NCBI GenBank assembly: GCA_004194705.1
Contig: SADC01000905.1
Span: 558,001-622,000, forward strand
Direction: 5' to 3'
DNA from: Ditylenchus dipsaci
Lineage: Eukaryota; Nematoda; Chromadorea; Rhabditida; Anguinidae
Length of the DNA: 64,000 nucleotides
Shown here piece by piece: positions 32,301-41,300 of the stretch; position 1 is the first letter of the stretch, and every line of letters starts with the position of its first letter. Made by a program: the position numbers and the translations under genes. Below the pieces are notes generated by a model that did no database searches, had not been told where the DNA came from, and worked only from the letters and a program-made list of their open reading frames with translations.

Positions 32301-35300
32301 AACTGCCAAACGAGACCTGAATAAGAAAATGGTAAAAGAATGTTTTACCGAAAGATTTTGAGTAGTCTGAAGGTGTACTTTTTTAGATGTTAGAGCATGG
32401 CTTTTACGTCAGTGTCAGTGTCTTTGCACGGCGCATTCCGCAGGTGATTCACCTTTAGTTTGTTCACATTTTTGCGCATTAGGTCACAGGTTCACCCCAC
32501 CTGCGGACATCTTCCACTTTTCAACTTTTTGCTAATTTTTTTTTATCATCCTATTTGACGTAAAATTGCAAAGTAAGCAAAGATCATAAATATCACATCG
32601 ACAACTTTTGGCTCTATACGCATTCGCGCCCACCCCAAAAAAACCTGCCTTAGTCCTCCCTGTTGTTTGAAATTTTTTTATTTTATTTTTTATTTACCAA
32701 ATTTTTTGCATTAGTACAGACGGGTCTAGGACATTTCACCGCAGGACATTTCACCGCCGTGACATTTCACCGCCTAGGACAAATCACCGCCAAATTTCAT
32801 TTCTCTGGCTTATATGTCCTGCCATCTCTATAGCAGCCTTCTGAAGTCCTCTGTCAAATTTTTCGGTTGTTTTGAGCCCCTCAATAGTAGGGAGCATGCT
32901 TATATCACAAATTTGCATTGTTTTTCCAGTGATTTGGGTTAATTCTTACATGTCCTGTTTGACAATAACCATATGGACCAAGATACAATAGCTTAAAGTC
33001 GATGGGGGCGGCAATTAGAGGAAATACGGTATCCACCTACTTGAAAGTATCTACCCCGTATTTTGGAGTTAAGATGTAAAATTGCAATTTGGTCCTATCG
33101 AACTCAATGACCTACACCATTTTATGTTAGAATAAGTAGTTTGTTTTTGATTTTGACCAAATTTCTATTTTTCAGGCCAGCCAGGTGGATATCTAACTGA
33201 CCCTCGGGAACCCGCATCAGGTTTTGGATTTTGGGTGAGTTAAATAGAAATTTCTGTCTTATCAAGCAGGATTCACTACATAATTTTAAGTTAGTTTGAA
33301 TTAGAAGAATTCGGAGTAAATCTCTAAAATTTGGGGCGAGCAGCCAAGATAATAGCACGACCAATAGTGGGCGACCAAAACTCCACATACGATAAACATA
33401 ACCAGGTACCAATATACTCGCTCCTCAATTTCAATATGGTTATTGTCAAGTGAGACATGTAAGAATTAACTTCAAATCACTGAATTAAATCACTGGAAAA
33501 ACAATGCAAATTTGTGATATAAGCATGCTGCCTACTATTGAGGGGCTCAAAACAACCGAAAAATTTGAGAGGACTTCAGAAAGCTACTATAGAGATGGCA
33601 GGACATATAAGCCAGAGAAATGAAATTGGGCGGTGATTTGTCCTAGGCGGTGAAATGTCCCGCGGTGAAATGTCCTGTGGTGAAACGTCCCACGGTGAAA
33701 TGTCCTAGGCGGTGAAATGTCCCATCCCCGTACAGACGTTTGACGGAAAAAAGATTTTTGGTGCGATAAATGTTGTAAAATACTATTTATTTATGCATCA
33801 AATTGAGTTGCTGCCCCTAAAGTGTGAATCCTTGCCCCTTTTTCAAATAAAAAAACTGAAATGTTGCCCCTATTTTCTGAAATGTTGTCCCTTTTTAATC
33901 AAAAATCGGGTAAATTTCTCAGATTTGGCTTCGATGAAAAATCGGAGGAATTTACCCGATTTTGATTTAAAAGGGGCAACATTTCAGAAAAAAAAGGGCA
34001 AGATTTTAGTTTTTTATTTGAAATTTGAAAAAGGGGCAAGAAATGATAAAAAAAAAGGGGCAAAAATTTAGACTTTAGGGGCAAAAATTCAGTTACATCT
34101 TTTATTTATTCATTTACACACAATATACTTTGTCTGTTCTAGATCAACCAATGTCCTCGCAAGCATTGAAATCGAGTATTAGCTTATCATTGTCAGTAAA
34201 TTACATCATGAAACACTTGTGACATAATAGAGCACAAGAAAAAAGGTTAAAAAAATATTTAAAAAGAAAAGAAACAAGAAAAAAAATCAACAGGGGGACC
34301 AAGGCATCTATTTGGGGTGGGTGCAAATGCGCATAGAGCCCAACTTTTTCACTAAAAATTTGAGTGCACATCGGTCTTAAGTCTATAGTCTACGTCAAAT
34401 AAAAACTGAAATTTATATAAATCTTCTTTTGCTTCGAAAAGAACGAAATTAGTATTCTCAGTAACCAGCTAAATACTAAAATGAAGCCCTGGATCTAATG
34501 TACAAAGTTGAAGAGCAACACACACACAATATCTAATATCCATCAAAAGCCACTCCAAGTCTAGAGCTCCTATCCCTGGTCAAATTTCACGATTCTTTTA
34601 AATTCCTGCAAAAAACTGAATAGTGAGGTACGACTGTTTCAAGTTTAAAAAAGCCGGTATGCGGTTATTCACAAAACATCGAGAAAAATGGTTAAAAGTG
34701 TAGCCCGCAAAATTTAGGTCAAAAGACACCCACTATGCGTTTTCACCACAATTTAATTCTAAAGCTAGATAACAGGCAAGCCAACTCACCAATTCATCGG
34801 TGGTCCTCATCTGTTGAGGCACAGGGCAGGCGGATTCAAACCTCTTGTCTTGCCCTTCTTCAATGATCTCGTTTGGATCAATCAGCATGCGGCGGGGCAA
34901 CTAGAATTATACAAATTTCTTTCTCATTTTTTACTCTATTGGAGTTACCGACCCTAACAGATTCGTCGCCTAACGGCAAATCTCCAATAGTTAATGGAAG
35001 GAAGTGGGCCTCTGTTGTCAGTCTAAAAACGCTGACAATTATTATTAGAAAAATAAATCAAATTACCTACACATAATTGTCAGGATCGAATAGCAGATCC
35101 GAGGGTTCAGCAAATATCATGTAAAGGTATTTAAAAGTTTCAGCAATACAAAAGAGTCCATCTGGTCTTCGTGCAACATTGTACGAACATCTTTGACGGC
35201 TGCAAATCCACATGGCATTCGCACATTTTCTTCCAAACTGTCCATCACCTAAGAAAGTTATGGTTGAAGAAAAGATTTCATTTGCAATTTCAAAAATTTT

Positions 35301-38300
35301 CATGGGTTCAAGAATAATAACTATGGGGGATTAAAAGAGGTTACCGCATTTACTCTAATAGTAGCCCCCGGGCTACTAATTTTCAACCACCCTCCCTAGA
35401 AGGGGGGGGGCTACTATTAGAGTGAATACGGTATACGGCAGTTTTCACTTGTATTTTCCGTGACTAGTTCGACTACAGTCAAACTTCGATAAACGGGCAC
35501 CCCTAAAAGTTTGTTCCCCAGCTGGGTCCGACACATTTTTTAGCTCGATTCTCAAAGCTTTTTTAAAATTCTGTTTTGACAGTCTGGTCGTAAATATCGC
35601 AAGGATTCCGATTTTACCGATAGTTTTTCAGAATTCAAAAACTTTTTTCTCTAAAAAAGCAAACCTCGATAAACGGGCACCCTATTTCGTAAATGGGTAC
35701 CCGTTTATCGAGGTTTGCTTTTTTCAGAGAAAAAAGTTTTTGGATTCTGAAAACGATCGGTAAAATCGGAATCCTTGCGATATTTGGGACCGGACTGTCA
35801 AAACATAACTAAAAAAAGTGAAAATCGAAAGTGAAAATTGAAAATCGAGCTAAAAAAAGTGTCGGACCCAGCTGAGGAACGAACTTTTGAGGGTGCCCGT
35901 TTATCGAGGTTCGAATGTATTTGCTTACATAGTATTTTGAATATGCGACGGTCAATTTATCGACAGTCAGCTCGTCGACATTTTTTTTTGTCAAACCCTG
36001 TTTTACCACGGGTATCAGGAGAAGACCCTCGCTCGAAGCCAGAGCTGTAGTGAAATTTTTTAAAAGTCGGAGCCGGAGCCAGAGCACATATTCGAAAAAT
36101 TCAGAGCAAGAGCGGGAGGCGACACTTTTTAAACGAACTTTTCAAACTTTTGATAAAAAAAATTGACCATTTTGACAGTAAAAGTTTTCGGAAAGTCACT
36201 ATTAATACCAAAATCTCTTCTTGAATCCGAATCCGTTAAGATCTGATCAAAATAATTTTATGAGCTGAGATATTGATATTTTTAGTATATCTGACAAAAA
36301 CTTCGCACTACTTATCTACTTTAGTGAATATCTCAGCTCATAAAAATTATCTTGATCAGATCTCAACGGATTCGATTTAAGAAGAGATTTTGGTTAGAGT
36401 TGTGACTTTCCAAAAACTTTTAATAACAAAATTGTCAATTTTTGTTCAAAATTTTAAAAAGTGTGTTCAAAAAGTGTCGTTAAATTGATATTTTATCGAG
36501 CGGGAGCCAAAAATTTGAAAATTTGAAAAGATTTGTGAGCCAATAAACATAAAGTTTTACGTAGAAAGTACTCTTTTTGTAAGCAAAACATTTAAAAAGT
36601 AGGAAATGGCGCAAAAGCAAAGCCACTGGGACCAATTTTAGGACAACTATCAACTCGCGACAGTTTTGACTCGCGACACTCAACTCGCGACACTTTTTTC
36701 GACGATTTTTTTAGACTTTTGAAAAAATTATCAAATATTCTCTAAAAAGTTTTTTGAGTAGCAAGTTCCCATACCAAAATATCTGAATCCGTTGAGGTCA
36801 AGTCATCAAAACCACAGGGGACTGAGATATAGCTGTTTTGAACAGACCACCTTGAAATTTGTACCACTTACCCACTTTGAAGGATATCTCAGCTCCCTAA
36901 AATTTTCGGATCTGATCTCAACAGATTCGGGTTCAGAAAGACATTTTGGTATGGAACGTTGGTATTCAAAAGACTTTTTGGGAAATATTTGATAATTTTT
37001 TCAGAAGTTAAAAAAATCATAGAAAAAAGTGTCGCGAGTTGAGTGTCGCGAGAGTCGAGACTGTCGCGTGTTGAGTGTCGCGAATCAAAACTGTCGCGAG
37101 TTGATATTTTTCCCAATTTTAACGTTTTTACATTGATTTTTCGGATTAGAAGGTGCGTTTGAAAGTGATTTTAAAACCAGTGGTACATAACGCTCCGGCT
37201 CTGGCCCCGCTCTGGTTCCAAGCCAGAGCGAAAATTTTGAAATCTTAGAGCCAGAGTAAGAGCCAGAGCCAAGAAAGAGCGATTATACACCACTGGTCAG
37301 AAGAGTGAGTGAGCTTGCCAGGAGAGTAGTAGTGAGGAGGTGAGTGGGGTAAGTTTGCATGGAGAGTAAATTTTGTTAACTAATTCTAAGCCTATTTAAG
37401 TGGATAGTAGTTTTTACTGATTTTATGAATAAAAGGTAATGTGTGTTAAAAAGTTTCAGTTGAAGAGAGTTTAGGGATGCGGTGCATCAAGCAGCGTGGC
37501 CGCTAGCGTAGGGCCTGGTGCAACTGGCCCACGCGAGCTAGTTATAATTGTTCTACTACAAATTTATGTGCAATAAATAGCTTTGATCACGCCCTGCATT
37601 TTGAGATATTACAGGCCCAGGTGGCACCTAAACTTGAGCAAGAACCACTCATTTTTAGGGGGTGGGAATAGGCGGGAATGGGTATAGGTCATTTTTCAGC
37701 CGTTCAATTTTCCCTAGTCATTTTCCGTTGGATTATTTTTATGTCGTTCATTTTTCCGTCGGTAATTTTTGCGGTACTTATGCACTTCGGGGGCGCATTT
37801 TATATTAATTTAAGGATAATTTTAAGACGTCTCCTAAGTAATTCTCATTCGCTAAAAATGATAAAAAGCTATTTTGGTGCGTAGACGTTTAGCGGTTGGC
37901 GGGACAAATGTCCCAAAAACCCTAAACGTCACACCATAACGCCAAGCTTTTTTTATCATTACTTTGAGGATGTTCGGATGTTTTTTTCTGTCCTAAGCCT
38001 AAGCCTAAAGCCTAAGTCTAAGCATAAAAACATCTAAAAAAGCTTGGCGTTTTGGTGTGATGTTTAGTGGTTTTTGGGACATTTGTCCCTCCAACCACTA
38101 AACGTCCGTATGCCAGCTATTTTATGACACTTTCTTACATAAGAAACTAAACTAACTAACTTTTTTCAAATCAATAAAAAAATGCGCCTGAAAATAACTG
38201 GAGAAAAAAATTAATTTACAGAGAGGATACATCGACCCGAAAATGAACCACGGAAAAATGACCTACACCTGCGAAAATCAACTATTTTCAAATTTCATTT

Positions 38301-41300
38301 TATGGATTTTTTTTTTCAACTTGGTTTCTAACAAAACAAGGCCTAGAATTTAATTTTAGATGAAGTTTTGATTGAACGAAGTTAAAAATCCGTACAAAAG
38401 TTGATTAAAAAATTTTTTGAATTGGCGGGGACAATCGTTGTTGACTATTTTCGGTCATTCTGACTCTTACCAGAACCACAGAATTAACTGTACAATTTCC
38501 TGTCAAATAGAATTTATAAAACAATCACAATTAGTGATACCTGTTTGGCAACCTCCAAATAGTAGGGATCTTTGGTGGCCCTATACAGCAAATAAGTGCT
38601 TTCAATAAATTCAGGGCGGAGTGGGTGCTGAGCCCAGTGGACTTGCAAATCGTGGGTGAACGCATCCGGCAGGAACTTGTGCTTCTGAATTCAATAATAA
38701 AATTAAGCACGGATTTTTTTAAAACATCCATCAAAAGCTACTTTGACTACATGGTAGAGCATTTCGTGCATTTCAATAGCTGCTCTCAAGTCTCCTTTGA
38801 GCACCTGAATTCCCGGCCAGAAAGCTAACAGAGCGTCCATATAACTCCGAGAAGCAATGTTAGGTTTGTGCATGTGGACATCGATAAAGACTGGTCCCTT
38901 GCTCAAATATCTCATGACTGCCTCGTAGTGCTAAAAACAAAGAGATGGATACATCTTATTGGATACATGGCCAGTAGTTACCTTGTTAAACCTATACAAA
39001 TAGTCCTCCTCCCCAAGCAGGATATATGCCTTCAGTGTATACTCTAAAATTCGTTTGAGATACTTCAGGATATATTCAGTAAATCTCACCATAATAGGAA
39101 TCGATGCCAGCTCCAATACCACTGTCTGAAAATTACAAAATTTATAAGATGTATGCGAAGTTAGGACCGGGCACTAGCCCTATTTTCACAGGTCTGTCCC
39201 CTGAACATTATTTAAATCGAAGCTCTGTGCGTTATAGGCTGCCGAAAATTTCGTACACCAGTTTGGCCTGGGGCAGGACCTGGTAGAAATAGGGCAAGAT
39301 CAATTAAATTAATAATAGATTTTTAGGTGTTCGAAAGACTAACTTATTAAAGCCACAATACGAAAATGTTTGATCTTTGTTGTTAGCCAAGCCGTGCCTA
39401 ATCTTATCCTACCCCATGACTTAACAGCAAAGTGGCCAGTAGTGTTTTAAACATATCTGCACGGGAGCCGCCTCCGGGCGGCGGCGAAAGGGAAATTTCA
39501 CCGCTTTCGGGCACTGACGCCCTCTTATACCGGCGCCGGGTACCTGTCGCAGTACTGTATTTTTATATATTTGTGATATTTCAAAGTTTCAACAGCGTTT
39601 CTTTTTTTGGTGTTAGCCATATCCAACTTAGATCCTGGAGGCAACAAGCAAAAATTCTAACGTCAAACATATTTTATACACCCGGAGTCGCTAGTTTTTA
39701 GGCGACGGCGCCAGGGGCGATTTTCAAAGGCCATCGGCTCCGATTTTAGGTAGGCCCGGCGCCAATTTTGGTCGTAAATACCTGCATTCCTAAAACACTG
39801 GCACCTGTTTTGAGCAATCTTTGAAATTTCTAGCCTGGTGCCGTGGAAAATGTATGGGCTCGGACATCGGCATTGGTTTGAAAATTAAAAAATATACTTC
39901 TAATCATCAGTTGCTTCGGTGTGGCTGTTTACAAAGGGTCAAATTTCTAGATTTTTAATGGCTAGCCGATGCCGATTTCTGAGCTAATACGTTTTCTAAA
40001 GCAGCAAGCTGGAAGTTTTAATGGCTGCTCGGTGCCGAGATCGTGCCAAGACACCTATGGGAACTCATTAAAAACCGACCTCTCCTGACCCAGTCCCCGG
40101 AGTTCACATTTAGCACAGTGCCCATCAGGTCGGATCCACGGTTCCTTCAATACAAAAATTATATAATATAAGCAAAAACTCATCACACTCATACCTCTGG
40201 TTCCACAGAAAGTCCATTGCTCTCCTGGCTTTTTCTTCATAGATTGGATTGCCTGTAAGTCGACTAAGAGCTGCCCATTCCAGTATCTAAAGCTTTGAAT
40301 AGACACTTGAAAACTACAAAAATAAGATATGGTCCTCCAGAAGGATTCTGCAGATATGATCATTCACAACCTTATGCTCAAAATGTAGCCGTTCTCTCTG
40401 GCATCCATTTGAGTATTAATTTGTAAATAATGATATCCACGAGATTACTTAAAAAGATTGTATGTAGTAAAGTTTTGGCTATAACGATTTTCGATGATAA
40501 CAGGGGAGATCACATAATTACATATTTTTTTTAAATCATACCATGGTACCACCACATGCTGTACATGTATCCTGTTGGCTTTTGAGGTGCGGCGCCAGTC
40601 CATGTTTCAAGTTTACCTGAATTGACTGGAATGTACCCAAGAAATATCACTGGTTAAAGCCGTACCCTGGAATGAGGCACTCCACTTGTTGTATTGAAAG
40701 CTGGCATTAATCGGTCTGCCAAGTCGGCCGCCATTGCTATTAACTCGTCGGAGTACCATTGAAGCTTGTCAGGATGCTTTTCTTTGACCAAAACGGACAT
40801 CAAGTGACCTGAAATCCAATTATCAGAAAATCAGCTAAATGTTGATTTTAAACTTTTTCAATCACGAGCCAGAAGAAAATTTCGGAGATCATGGCTTGCT
40901 TTAACATAAATTTCGGGAAATGAACGCAAGCAAATAAGTTTACAAAAAAATCGTTCACCCTGGCTCAGTTTTTCACGCTGAACACGTCTGTGAATTTTTT
41001 TTCAAAAACGCCAATCCTGGTGTTTTTTTCATCGGTTTTAACAGTTTGAAGGAATTCACTTTAGGTACATCAACCAGATTGATTGTTTTAGTCTACGCCA
41101 TGTACTGTATAATAACTCGAAGCCTTTTTCAGACCCGTTTTGAAAAAATCCGAAATCGACTCAGAATACCCACCCACTTATCCTTATTTAGTTTATAACC
41201 CGTCGACAACTACAGAAACATCTAAAAATACCCTTTGTACACAGTTATTCGTTAAAAAAAGGAATTATCGGTTATTTCCGTTCAAAAACTGCCGATTTTG

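Noticed and set aside
33712..34071. 119-codon frame on the plus strand
   Set aside because: It lies in an AAGGGGCAA foldback; amino-acid content is biased by the repeats.
40055..40363. 102-codon frame on the minus strand
   Set aside because: Reads through an intron between two EDEM3 exons in the wrong frame.
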